Positions 53,171 to 61,632 of a stretch of DNA of 64,000 nucleotides are shown piece by piece. Source of the stretch: Deltaproteobacteria bacterium (GTDB taxonomy: Bacteria > Myxococcota > JACRCW01); NCBI GenBank assembly GCA_016218805.1, contig JACRCW010000022.1, forward strand, positions 1-64,000. The letters run 5' to 3'. Every line of letters starts with the position of its first letter. The first letter of the stretch is position 1. The notes below the pieces were generated by a model. It searched no databases and had not been told where the DNA came from. It saw nothing but the letters and a program-made list of their open reading frames with translations. Made by a program: the position numbers and the translations under genes.

Positions 53171-53186
53171 TCGCACGGCGCTTGCA
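53171..53186 (+). promoter_or_regulatory. sigma-54 type promoter (GH44-like gene)
   Basis: TCGCACGGCGCTTGCA: a single mismatch to TGGCACGR-N3-TTGCW. About 32 bases before the ATG at 53216, in the divergent gap beside the activator gene. Confidence 0.65.
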
Positions 53187-53215
53187 GGTCATGGACGGGA
53201 CACCCTGGGGGTTCC

Positions 53216-54901
53216 ATGTCCGCCTTTTTCCGCGCAACTGCCCTGCTGGTGGCCTGTGCCGGTGCCGCGGGCGTGGCGCTGGTCCCGCCGCGGCGCGCCG
53301 ACGTCCAGTGGCGCGTGGACGGGAGCGCCAGGGAGCCCATCTCGCGCTACATCTATGGCCTCAACTTTGCGGAATCCCGCTCTGCCTGGGGCGCAGACGT
53401 CCCGCGCGGCATCACCTTGAGCAGGATGGGTGGCAACCGTCTCAGCGCGTACAACTGGGAGACCAACGCGTCCAACTGCGGCAACGACTGCAACGCCAAC
53501 TTCAACAACGACGGCTACCTGGGCGGCGGCGCCGTGCCCGGCGAGGCGGTGCGCAGCCGCGCCGCATGGGCCGCGTCCCACGGCGCGGCGTTCCTGGCCA
53601 CCGTGCCCATGCTGGGCTTTGTGGCGGGGGACAGCGCGGGGGCCATGAGCCTGGCCACGCCGGTGACGGCACGCCGGGCCAACCGGTTCGTCATCTCACG
53701 CGCGCGCAAGGGCGCGCCCCCAGCGGCGGTCCCCAACGTGCGTGACGGTCTGGTCCACCAGGATGAATTCGTGGCATTCCTGGAGCGGGCCTTTCCCGCG
53801 GCGGAACGTCGGGCGGAGACGCCGCTGTGGTACTCGCTGGACAACGAGCCGGATATCTGGGGTTCCACGCACGAGGCAATTCGGGGCAATTGCGCGGGTC
53901 CGGGGCGTTGCGTGTTGACGGGCTATGACGAACTGGCCGACCTGGGCATTGAATACGCATCCGCGGTGAAGGGCGTGGCGCCCGCCGCGCTGGTGTTTGG
54001 CCCCGTGCTCACCAACTGGAACGGGTTCACCAACCTGTTTCATAACGACACGCCGGACCCCGCCGGCCGGCAGTTCTACCTGGCGTACTACCTGAACCGG
54101 ATGCGCGCGGCGGAACAGGCCGCCGGGCGCCGCCTGCTGGATGTGCTGGACGTGCACTGGTACGCGGAGGCGGTCAGCGCGCGCTCCCAGTCAGTGGCCA
54201 ATGAATGGGCGGAGCAGGATGAGGACATGATCCAGGCCCGCGTGCAGGCGCCGCGTTCCCTGTGGGATCCCGGCTACCGCGAGCGCAGCTGGGTGACCCG
54301 GGTGACGTTGGGACCCATCCGGCTGATCCCCCGGCTGCGCGAGCTGATTGCCCAGCATTACCCGGGAACGCGCATTGCGATTACCGAGTATTTCTACCAC
54401 CGGGGCGGAGACATCTCCGGCGCGCTGGCCCAGGCGGACGCCCTGGGCATCTTCGGGCGGGAGGGTGTGTTCGCGGCCACGTTGTGGCCCCAGGGTTCGC
54501 GCTGGGCATACAAGGGTAACCTGGAACAGAGCTACGCGTGCGTGTTTGCCGCGTTCCGCGCCTTCCGTGACTATGACGGGCACGGGGCCGCGTTCGGCGA
54601 TATCTCGCTGGGCACCACGAATCCCGACGTGGAGCGCACCAGCGTCTACGCCAGTGTGGATGCCGCCCAACCCCGGCGCATGGTGGTGGTGGCGCTCAAC
54701 AAGTCAGCCGCGGATGTGGCGGCAAAGGTCACGCTGGCCAACGCGCCCGCCGTGGAAGCCGCCGCGGCGTGGCGCGTGACCGGCACCGTGGGGCGTTGCA
54801 CGGGACCGGTGGCCGTGACGCCGGACCCCGTCGTCTCGCAGGACACCGTTGCGCTGACGCTTCCCCCGCTCAGCATCACCACGCTGGTGCTCAATCCGTA
54901 A
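53216..54901 (+). CDS. glycoside hydrolase family 44-like protein
   Basis: A 561-residue exported protein: Sec signal (ATALLVACAGAAGVALV), then a TIM-barrel with the GH44 landmarks: RYIYGLNFAESRSAWG, RMGGNRLSAYNWETNASNCGND, YSLDNEPDIWGSTHE with the acid/base Glu at 211, HWYAE, and RIAITEYFYHRG with the nucleophile Glu near 391. A C-terminal beta domain (VYASVDAAQPRRMVVVALN) follows. GH44 enzymes cut beta-glucans and xyloglucan; inside this locus it may trim or release the polysaccharide. ATG 53216 gives the signal peptide. Confidence 0.92.
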   Translation: MSAFFRATALLVACAGAAGVALVPPRRADVQWRVDGSAREPISRYIYGLNFAESRSAWGADVPRGITLSRMGGNRLSAYNWETNASNCGNDCNANFNNDGYLGGGAVPGEAVRSRAAWAASHGAAFLATVPMLGFVAGDSAGAMSLATPVTARRANRFVISRARKGAPPAAVPNVRDGLVHQDEFVAFLERAFPAAERRAETPLWYSLDNEPDIWGSTHEAIRGNCAGPGRCVLTGYDELADLGIEYASAVKGVAPAALVFGPVLTNWNGFTNLFHNDTPDPAGRQFYLAYYLNRMRAAEQAAGRRLLDVLDVHWYAEAVSARSQSVANEWAEQDEDMIQARVQAPRSLWDPGYRERSWVTRVTLGPIRLIPRLRELIAQHYPGTRIAITEYFYHRGGDISGALAQADALGIFGREGVFAATLWPQGSRWAYKGNLEQSYACVFAAFRAFRDYDGHGAAFGDISLGTTNPDVERTSVYASVDAAQPRRMVVVALNKSAADVAAKVTLANAPAVEAAAAWRVTGTVGRCTGPVAVTPDPVVSQDTVALTLPPLSITTLVLNP

Positions 54902-54915
54902 ACGCGTGCCGGCTT

Positions 54916-56103
54916 TCAGGCGTCTTCCACCAGCGCCACGCTGCACGGGTACTCCGCGCGCGCCCGGCGGAGGACCTCCAGCAGGCGGTCCCGCGTCCGC
55001 ACCACGCCGCGCGTGAACAGCGTGATGGACCGCAGGGGTGGGAACTGCGCGGCGCGGAAGCGCTCCAGCAGCGCAGCCTCCGCGTCCGCGTCCAACTCCC
55101 CATCCTGCCCCAGCCACGCCACGGGCTCCGCCCCGCGCCACATCACCACCGGCCGGCAGGCAAACAGCGCGGGCGGCAACCCCGGGCTGCTGCACACGGC
55201 CAGGTCCACCGCCTCCGCCGAGTGGTGGAAGGTGCAGCCGAACCGCCGCTTGTGGACAAACACCCCGTCATTGAGGACCGCGCGGGTCCAGCCCATGTGA
55301 ATCTCCGCAAATCCCTCCCGGACGGCGTAGGTCAGCAGCGCGGCTTCAAGGCGATTGTAGGGCTCGGTCAGCTGCGTCGGCGCCAGGGATTGGCAATGCT
55401 CCACGCCCACCTTCCAGTAGTGCAGCACGCGCGGCCGGTGCGGGAACGTGCACACCAGCGCTCCGCTGGCGGCAATACCCTCGCCCTCCTCCGTGAGGAG
55501 CAGGCGGCCGCTGCGGCGGAACTGCTGCTCCATCACGTCCATGGATGTGACGCTGGCCTCCAGGCCAAAGCGCGTGGTGGCGGTGGGCAGGTACATGTCC
55601 GTGTAGAAGGATTGGAACTCTGCGGGATCCGCTGAGACGCGCCACGGAACGCCCTTGCGCAGCGTGCGCTGCATCTTCTTGCGCGCGCCCACGGAACGGT
55701 ACTGCGCAAGCTGTTCCTCCATGTTGGCCCGCACCGGGAGCATGGCCTCAACAAACGGCGCCAGCACAGGCTCCCGCCACGCCGTCCCGGGCGACAGGAA
55801 CGTGTCCACCAGGCCCACGTCCACGCCGTGGAGATGGCCGCGCACGTGCCGGCGGTCCAGCAGGAAGCGCGCAAGCCCGTACACGCGGTGCGGCTCTCCG
55901 TCTGTCGCATCCGACGCGGCATCCTCAAAGAACATCCGGCAGTCGTTGGAGAAGCGCGCGCGCCCCACGTAGTGGATGGACAGGGGTGTGCGTGCACTGG
56001 CCATCAAACCACGGTGTACGTGCGAAACGAATCCGTCGTCGCGCAACAGGTCGCCTGCCGTGTCACGAGCGTGCCGCAACGTCTCGATGAGCTGGGTTTC
56101 CAT
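54916..56103 (-). CDS. GNAT/FemAB-like acyltransferase (paralogue of 33457)
   Basis: A 395-residue soluble protein. The N-terminal half has HVHRGLMASARTPLSIHYVGR; the GNAT-like core covers LAQYRSVGARKKMQRTLRKG, FYTDMYLPTATTRFGLEAS, LLTEEGEGIAASGALVCTFP and NRLEAALLTYAVREGFAEIHMG; then WTRAVLNDGVFVHKRRFGC, the block shared with the gene at 33457. ATG 56103 has GGAG upstream; an ATG eleven codons earlier is possible. A minus-strand sigma-54 type element precedes it (56132-56147). It converges with the GH44-like gene. Confidence 0.78.
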   Translation of the reverse strand: METQLIETLRHARDTAGDLLRDDGFVSHVHRGLMASARTPLSIHYVGRARFSNDCRMFFEDAASDATDGEPHRVYGLARFLLDRRHVRGHLHGVDVGLVDTFLSPGTAWREPVLAPFVEAMLPVRANMEEQLAQYRSVGARKKMQRTLRKGVPWRVSADPAEFQSFYTDMYLPTATTRFGLEASVTSMDVMEQQFRRSGRLLLTEEGEGIAASGALVCTFPHRPRVLHYWKVGVEHCQSLAPTQLTEPYNRLEAALLTYAVREGFAEIHMGWTRAVLNDGVFVHKRRFGCTFHHSAEAVDLAVCSSPGLPPALFACRPVVMWRGAEPVAWLGQDGELDADAEAALLERFRAAQFPPLRSITLFTRGVVRTRDRLLEVLRRARAEYPCSVALVEDA

Positions 56104-56131
56104 GCTGCGCTCCACCAATGCATGGCCGCTT

Positions 56132-56147
56132 CGCATCGGCCGTGCCG
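56132..56147 (-). promoter_or_regulatory. sigma-54 type promoter (second GNAT/FemAB-like gene)
   Basis: On the minus strand: CGGCACGGCCGATGCG; GGCACG is exact, the -12 part is ATGC. About 31 bases before the start at 56103. It lies back to back with the element at 56173. Confidence 0.5.
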
Positions 56148-56172
56148 TTTGGAAGACGGTTCACGCCACAGC

Positions 56173-56188
56173 GGGCACGCTCCCTGCA
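56173..56188 (+). promoter_or_regulatory. sigma-54 type promoter (lipoprotein gene)
   Basis: GGGCACGCTCCCTGCA; GGCACG exact, CTGCA for TTGCW. About 44 bases before the ATG at 56230. Confidence 0.55.
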
Positions 56189-56229
56189 GCGTCGACACGG
56201 CGGGACAGACCCGGACGGGAGCGGCAGTC

Positions 56230-57231
56230 ATGCAACGACTCGCCTTGCTGGTGGTGGTGGCTTCGGTGGCGAACGCGTGTACGAGCGGGAGCGTAGCCGA
56301 CGGAGGGACCGCAGCGGTCGACGGAGGAGCGGCGGGGGCCTCCTCCGGCGGCGGGGGGGCCACCACCAGCGAGGGTTCTACCAGCAGCGCCGCCAGTTCG
56401 GGCGGCGCGGCGTCCGGGGACCCCTCGTCGGGCACCACGGTGTCGTCGTCCAGCGCAGCGTCCAGCCGCGGACCCGAGTGCAGCGAGACGCTCGCGTGCA
56501 CCACCGGGACCTGCTGCACCGGGACGTGCGCCAACCTGGCCACGCACTTTGCCCACTGCAGCGCGTGTGACACCCCGTGCGAGGCGCGCGAGTTCTGCCT
56601 GGACACCGCGTGCGTGGCAGCCACCCTGGCCAACAGCTGCGTCACCGGCAGTGCGTTGCTGCTGCTGGACGGTTACCGCCCTGACGACGGGACCGCGCGG
56701 GCCATGGGCGCAGCGCTGGTGAGCGCGTGCCATCCCGCGCCACTGGCTCTGCTGGAAGGCGGCACACGGGACCCCGCGTTCGTGTCTCCGGACACCGGGC
56801 TCCCGGTGAAGCGTGATGAACGCCTGATCGTGACCGTGGGTGGTCCGTTTGTGAACGCCGTGGTGGGCGCCTACGAGGCCAGTGGGGTCGCGCCGCTGTT
56901 CTTTGACCGGGCCGCGGACCCGACGCTGCGCGTCCTGCGCGTGACCGCCACCGGAGACGTGGCGCTCCAGGTGGAGGATGCCGCGGTCACCATGTGCCAT
57001 GACTACTTCCTGCTGGAGGTCTTCCGCGACCCCGTCGACGGGCGCCTGGTGGTTGCCGCCTATGGCCTCTACGAGGACGGAACCCGGGCCGCGGGCGTGT
57101 ACTTTGCCCAGACTCTCATCCCACTCCTTGCAGTGCAGCAGCAGGAATGGCTGGTGGTGGAGTGGACGGACCCGTTGTGTGACGGACCTGACGCCACGGA
57201 CACGTTCGCACGGGTGTCCACGTCGGACTGA
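56230..57231 (+). CDS. lipoprotein with Cys-rich module and S-layer-like C-terminal domain
   Basis: A 333-residue lipoprotein: MQRLALLVVVASVANAC signal, a long Gly/Ser/Thr linker (residues about 20-80), a small Cys-rich module (CTTGTCCTGTCANL...CSACDTPCEAREFC) and a C-terminal domain with LIVTVGGPFVNAVVGAYEAS and VVAAYGLYEDGTRAAGVYFAQ. The latter pair resembles the vGGPxVN and AG-x-x-x-x-DTRxAG patterns of archaeal S-layer outer domains. A surface-coat or adhesin role is plausible but unproven. The putative sigma-54 site ties it to the locus. Confidence 0.75.
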   Translation: MQRLALLVVVASVANACTSGSVADGGTAAVDGGAAGASSGGGGATTSEGSTSSAASSGGAASGDPSSGTTVSSSSAASSRGPECSETLACTTGTCCTGTCANLATHFAHCSACDTPCEAREFCLDTACVAATLANSCVTGSALLLLDGYRPDDGTARAMGAALVSACHPAPLALLEGGTRDPAFVSPDTGLPVKRDERLIVTVGGPFVNAVVGAYEASGVAPLFFDRAADPTLRVLRVTATGDVALQVEDAAVTMCHDYFLLEVFRDPVDGRLVVAAYGLYEDGTRAAGVYFAQTLIPLLAVQQQEWLVVEWTDPLCDGPDATDTFARVSTSD

Positions 57232-57247
57232 AGCGCATTCTCCCGTC

Positions 57248-57262
57248 GTCTCGAAGCGAGAC
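57248..57262. promoter_or_regulatory. palindrome GTCTCG-AAG-CGAGAC
   Basis: A perfect 6-3-6 repeat inside a longer hairpin (CCCGTC... / ...GACGGG, one bulge) right after the lipoprotein stop. Related to the sites at 37599 and 45556. It could be a terminator for the preceding gene or a regulator site about 180 bases before the element at 57426. The rest of the 255-bp gap shows nothing else recognisable. Confidence 0.4.
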
Positions 57263-57425
57263 GGACGGGGGTGCGCGCCCCCCGCGGCAACAGCGTAAGA
57301 ACGCCAAGAGGCAGAGCGGTGGCCGCCGCCCTGACCGGGAGCGCATGGCCTCAGCTTTCCGAGGTGCTTGAGCGATTCCCGAGGGCAAAGCGGCGCGCGG
57401 GGCTTGATTCGCCACAGGATTCTGC

Positions 57426-57441
57426 TGGCCCGGGGCTTGCC
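57426..57441 (+). promoter_or_regulatory. sigma-54 type promoter (serpin gene)
   Basis: TGGCCCGGGGCTTGCC: TGGC, CG and TTGC match, spacing correct. About 48 bases before the ATG at 57487. Confidence 0.6.
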
Positions 57442-57486
57442 TATGCGGGCCGCCGTGCGCGCTTTGCGCACCCTGTGGAGGCAGTC

Positions 57487-58812
57487 ATGCGGCGTGTGAC
57501 GATGGGTACGGCGGGCATGTGGACGGCGGCGGCCTTGGCCTTTCTGGCGGGCTGCGGTGACGGCGGAGGCGGTGGCGGTGGCGGCAGCAGCAGCTCCGGG
57601 GGCGCCGCTCCCGGCTCAGAAGTCCGCTCGTCCCTGCCGCGGGTGACCTCGCCCATCGTCAGCGCGGACGACCGCACCGCGCTCGCGGCGGGAAACCGCG
57701 CGTTTGCCACCTCGCTGTTCCAGCGCCTGCGCTCCTCCGGCGCCAACGTGTTCTTCTCACCGCACAGCATCTCCGAGGCGCTGGCCATGGCCTACGCCGG
57801 TGCGCGCGGGACCACCGCCAGCCAGATGGAAACCGCGCTGCACTACAGCCTGGGACAGGCCGGCCTGCACAACGCGTTCAATGAACTGGACCTGGCGCTG
57901 GCCAGCCGCGGCCAGAACGCGCAATCCGACGCAGGCGTGCCGTTCCGCCTGCGCGCGGTCAACGCCACGTGGGGCCAGTCCGGTTACGCGTTCGAGCCGG
58001 CTTTTCTTGACGTCATGGCCGCCAACTATGGCGCCGGCCTGCGCGTGCTGGACTACGCCACGGATCCGGACGGCTCACGCCAGGTCATCAACGGCTGGGT
58101 CTCCGAGCAGACCGAGCAGAAGATCCCCGAGCTCATTGCGCCGGGCCTCCTCACGACGTCCACGCGCCTGGTCCTCACCAACGCCATCTACTTCCACGCG
58201 GCGTGGGCGGAACCGTTTGACCCCGAGGACACCGTGCAGCGTCCCTTCACGAACGCAGACGCCACCACCGCCAACGTGGACATGGTCGTCGGGCGGCGCG
58301 CGCTGAACGCGGGCACCGGCAACGGGTTCACGGGCGTGGAAATCCCGTATGACGGCCGCGAACTCTCCATGGTGGTGCTGCGGCCGGACGCCGGGCGCTT
58401 TGACGACGTGGAAGCGGCGCTGGACGCGCCCTTCCTGTCCGCCATCATCGCCGGCATGACCCACCAGGACGTGGACCTCAAGCTCCCCAAGTTCCGCCTG
58501 GAGTACAGCGCCAACCTTGCGGACACGCTGAAGGCCCTGGGCATGACGGACGCGTTTGATTCCTCCACCGCGGATTTCACGGGCATCACCGTGCAGGAGC
58601 AGCTGTTCATCTCCGACGTGGTCCACAAGTCCTTCATCGGCGTGGATGAGAAGGGCACGGAGGCCGCCGCGGCCACCGCGGTGGTGTTTGCGGGCAGCGG
58701 CGTGCCAACCGACGTGCTGGACTTTGAGGTGAACCGCCCGTTCATCTTCCTCATCCGCGACCTGCAGACCGGCGCCATCCTGTTCATGGGCCGGATCACG
58801 CAGCTGGGCTGA
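57487..58812 (+). CDS. serpin-family protease inhibitor (lipoprotein)
   Basis: A 441-residue protein: lipoprotein-type signal (MWTAAALAFLAGC), poly-Gly/Ser linker, then a full-length serpin fold: NVFFSPHSISEALAMAYAGARGTTASQM, NWVxxxT-like INGWVSEQTEQKIPEL, LVLTNAIYFHAAWAEPFD, HKSFIGVDEKGTEAAAATAVVF (hinge) and NRPFIFLIRDLQTGAILFMGRI. The hinge E-K-G-T-E-A-A-A-A-T matches the inhibitory P17-P8 pattern, so it should work as a suicide inhibitor of a serine or cysteine protease; P1 falls near Ser-Gly. It may protect the cell surface or polysaccharide matrix from proteases. Confidence 0.93.
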   Translation: MRRVTMGTAGMWTAAALAFLAGCGDGGGGGGGGSSSSGGAAPGSEVRSSLPRVTSPIVSADDRTALAAGNRAFATSLFQRLRSSGANVFFSPHSISEALAMAYAGARGTTASQMETALHYSLGQAGLHNAFNELDLALASRGQNAQSDAGVPFRLRAVNATWGQSGYAFEPAFLDVMAANYGAGLRVLDYATDPDGSRQVINGWVSEQTEQKIPELIAPGLLTTSTRLVLTNAIYFHAAWAEPFDPEDTVQRPFTNADATTANVDMVVGRRALNAGTGNGFTGVEIPYDGRELSMVVLRPDAGRFDDVEAALDAPFLSAIIAGMTHQDVDLKLPKFRLEYSANLADTLKALGMTDAFDSSTADFTGITVQEQLFISDVVHKSFIGVDEKGTEAAAATAVVFAGSGVPTDVLDFEVNRPFIFLIRDLQTGAILFMGRITQLG

Positions 58813-58818
58813 GGCGAA

Positions 58819-60054
58819 TCAGAACTCGCACGCGGTGAGCTGCCAGTTCAGCGGCGCGGGGTTGCTGCCCGGCTGCGCCCACGGCGGCGGGGTGGACAGC
58901 TTCACGGGTCCGCGGCCCAACACGTACCAGCCCACGTTGTCCTGGACGGACCCGCCAACGTCCAGGTGCTGCCGGATGCGCAACGCGCGCACGGTGCCTT
59001 CGGGCACCACCACATCCTCCTCGGCCTCCACCGTGACGGTGCTCTGGAGCGTCACCGTGCGGTTGATGGGACCCAACGGCGTCTGGGCCAGCACCTGCGC
59101 CTGCACGCTCTGGTTGAAGGACGTTCCGGTGGCCATGTTGGCGCGCAGCACATCCACCGGCGACGCCGGCGTGATGGAACTCGTCGTCGTGACGCCGTTC
59201 GCGGTGGTCTCCATCTGCAGCGCCACCTGCGACAGGACGTTGGATGCGCACTGGTAGTCCTGCGTCACGGTGGCGGTGTTGCCGTCCGCGTTGGAGCTTG
59301 TACGCACGCGCAACGCGGCCAGCGTCTCCATGACCTGCGTCCCGGAACCCGACGAGGAAGCGAGCGTGTACGTCCACGTGCGGCCCGCGGCGTCCACCGG
59401 CCACATCGGGTGGCATCCCGCTGCGCTGCATCCTTGCGGCGCACCCGCGTCTGGAACCGCGCCGCCCGACGACGACGAAGCAGACGATGAACCGCTGCCC
59501 GGCGGTGGCACAGCGTGCACGCAGCCGCCGCCGAAGTTCTCCGCGCCCGGCGTGGCCGCCGTCAGGTCCGCCACGCGCACGTCGCCATCGTCATCGCCGC
59601 GGCTCTCACAGTCACACCGGCGCGTGACGGCGGCGCGCGTGGCAGCGCCCAGCGTGAAGGCCAGCGCGTCCACCTGGACCAGATCCGCGTCATACAGCTT
59701 GAGCACGGCGCGGGCCGGCGTGACCGGGACGTCAAACGCCGCGTGCACATCCGGAACGGTGTTGCCCGGGCCAATGATGTTGTGCCGGCCGGGGTACAGC
59801 ACGTCGTCGTCACCAAACTCGTGGAGGGTGGTCTCCTGCCCATTGACCTCCAGGCGCAGGCGCCACCCCTTCAGCGGCCGGTCCTCGGTGCCGCGGTTGC
59901 AGACCTCCACCCAGTCCGCGTCGGTGCCAGAACCGTCACGGTGCGCGGGCGCCAGCTCGTTGAGGACGTAGGGCCCGTGCTCCGCCGTGAAGAAGCGGCA
60001 TCCGCCCGCCGCCAGGAGCGCCAGACCGCCAAGGACTGCCCGGGTTGCACGCAT
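58819..60054 (-). CDS. lipoprotein with lamin-tail-like domain
   Basis: A 411-residue lipoprotein: MRATRAVLGGLALLAAGGC signal, then a lamin-tail (LTD) type domain (YVLNELAPAHRDGSGTDADWVEVCNRG, LKGWRLRL, GDDDVLYPGRHNIIG), the linker GSGSSSASSSSGG and a C-terminal beta domain (TWTYTLASSSGSGTQVMETLAALRVRTSSNADGN). LTD domains are common in secreted bacterial surface proteins. The ATG at 60054 is chosen for the signal. Ends tail to tail with the serpin gene. The C-terminal domain family is not recognised. Confidence 0.8.
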   Translation of the reverse strand: MRATRAVLGGLALLAAGGCRFFTAEHGPYVLNELAPAHRDGSGTDADWVEVCNRGTEDRPLKGWRLRLEVNGQETTLHEFGDDDVLYPGRHNIIGPGNTVPDVHAAFDVPVTPARAVLKLYDADLVQVDALAFTLGAATRAAVTRRCDCESRGDDDGDVRVADLTAATPGAENFGGGCVHAVPPPGSGSSSASSSSGGAVPDAGAPQGCSAAGCHPMWPVDAAGRTWTYTLASSSGSGTQVMETLAALRVRTSSNADGNTATVTQDYQCASNVLSQVALQMETTANGVTTTSSITPASPVDVLRANMATGTSFNQSVQAQVLAQTPLGPINRTVTLQSTVTVEAEEDVVVPEGTVRALRIRQHLDVGGSVQDNVGWYVLGRGPVKLSTPPPWAQPGSNPAPLNWQLTACEF

Positions 60055-60097
60055 GGCGTCGTGGGTAGCGCCGCTCCACGCGCGGGGCAACCGCGCC

Positions 60098-61333
60098 TCA
60101 CCGCCCGGACACGCCGGTGCCGTCCCGGTACGCGCGCCCCTTCCACGTCACTGAGCCTCCCCGCAGCGCCGTCCAGGTGGACTTGAGCAGCAACGCGCAC
60201 ACCACGGCCGCCCCCAACGGCGCAAACAGCGCGTAGCCCGGCGGCTGCCCGCCCAACCTCCGCAGGGACGCCTGCATGGCCAGTGGAACCACGTATCCCG
60301 CCACCCACGGCAGCGGCGCGCCGGTTCCGGACCACGCAAGCCACGCCGCCACCACGCCGCAGAACGTGGGTGATGCGCCCAACAGCAGGGATGCCAACGC
60401 ATACGCCGTCACCTTGCCCGGCGTCCCACCGACGAGCCGATAGGCGTTCTTGGACCAGCCCTGCCACAGCTCACCCAGGGATTCGTACATGCGCGTGGAG
60501 CAGACCGCCTGCCCGTCCGCCAGCGCCACGCGCCGCCGCTGCCGCTTGACCAGTTCCGCCAGCGCCACGTCTTCCAGCACCAGTGACTTCACCGCTTCAT
60601 GCCCGCCCACGGCGGCGTACGCCTCCGGCGTGACCATCATGAACTGCCCGTTGGCCAGCACTGCCGCGTGGTCCGGGTCATTCACCTGTGACGGGCGGTG
60701 CCGCGCCGTGACCAACCCGCCAACGGACGGGCCCGCCACGTGCTCCCAGAAACTGCGGCACACCAGGTGCGGCAGCGCGCTGGCCAGGCCCAGTCCCTGC
60801 TCCTGCACCAGCTCCGCCATCTCTGCCACCGCCGTCGGCCGCAACACCACGTCCGCGTCCACAAACAGCAGCGCGTGCGGAGCCACGTCGTCCGCCATCC
60901 GGCCGCTCATCACGTTGTAGCCCGCCGCTTCCATGGCCCGCACCAGCGCGTGCGGCTTGCCGCACCAGCCCGGCGGCGGTTCGGCGGTGCCGCGGTACAG
61001 CGTGACGCGCCCCTCGCTCTGCTCTGCCACCTCCAACGCGCGCGCCGCGGTACCGTCGTGGGAGCGGTCGTCGTACACGGCCACCCGCAGGTCCACGCCC
61101 TGCTGCGCCACCAGGCTGCGCAGGCAACTGGCAATGCACGTCTCCTCGTCGCGCGCGGGCACAATGGCCAGGACGCGCGCCCGCTCCACGGGGCGGGGCA
61201 GCCGGCCCGTCAGGCGCGGCATGCGGCGGTGTTCGGAGCGCGTCACCCACGCGAGCCCCACCCAAACCAGCGCCACCAGCAGGGGAAAGTACGGCACGGA
61301 GACGTTGTAGACCCGCGTGTGCCGCGTCTTCAA
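60098..61333 (-). CDS. membrane glycosyltransferase family 2 (HpnB/CrtQ-like)
   Basis: A 411-residue protein: N-terminal helix (PLLVALVWVGLAWV), GT-A domain with VLAIVPARDEETCIASCLRSL, VYDDRSHDGTAARALEV, PPPGWCGKPHAL (the W-x-GK-x-x-A of HpnB/CrtQ-type GTs), LLFVDADVVLRPTAV (DxD), EDVALAELVK, and three C-terminal helices. It resembles the hopanoid/carotenoid-associated GT group, but here it lies at the edge of the polysaccharide locus and may build a glycolipid. It is encoded leftward behind the LTD lipoprotein direction. Confidence 0.88.
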   Translation of the reverse strand: MKTRHTRVYNVSVPYFPLLVALVWVGLAWVTRSEHRRMPRLTGRLPRPVERARVLAIVPARDEETCIASCLRSLVAQQGVDLRVAVYDDRSHDGTAARALEVAEQSEGRVTLYRGTAEPPPGWCGKPHALVRAMEAAGYNVMSGRMADDVAPHALLFVDADVVLRPTAVAEMAELVQEQGLGLASALPHLVCRSFWEHVAGPSVGGLVTARHRPSQVNDPDHAAVLANGQFMMVTPEAYAAVGGHEAVKSLVLEDVALAELVKRQRRRVALADGQAVCSTRMYESLGELWQGWSKNAYRLVGGTPGKVTAYALASLLLGASPTFCGVVAAWLAWSGTGAPLPWVAGYVVPLAMQASLRRLGGQPPGYALFAPLGAAVVCALLLKSTWTALRGGSVTWKGRAYRDGTGVSGR

Positions 61334-61632
61334 AGGACTCAGCGCGGGCGTGTGCGGGTGGCTCCTGTGCGCGGGCCGCCGTGCCCTGGGTCAGCACCGG
61401 GCGTGTTGCTCCTACGCCGGACGCACCGCCAGGCAGTGAAACGCGCGCGTCGTTCGCTGTCTTCGCACCCGGGCAACAGGGTGAAATCCGTGACTTTCGC
61501 CTGTTCCCGTGAGCCACAAATGTTCCGTTCCGAAGCCGCGTCCCACCCAACCAGCAAACATCTCGCGCTATCGGTGCTTGTTGCGGAGAACAACGGGGCG
61601 CAGGATGCGTGGCTTCAGAAAGGGGATGACAC
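61334..61632. other. 299-bp divergent intergenic region, no gene seen
   Basis: Between the divergent glycosyltransferase and beta-helix genes. No protein-coding frame of myxobacterial type, tRNA or convincing sigma-54 element with correct spacing was found (a GGTGCTTGTTGC near 61575 has the spacing off by one). An AGAAAGGGG ribosome site precedes the ATG at 61633. Base composition is lower in GC around 61480-61600 than the surroundings, as expected of promoter DNA. Confidence 0.4.
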
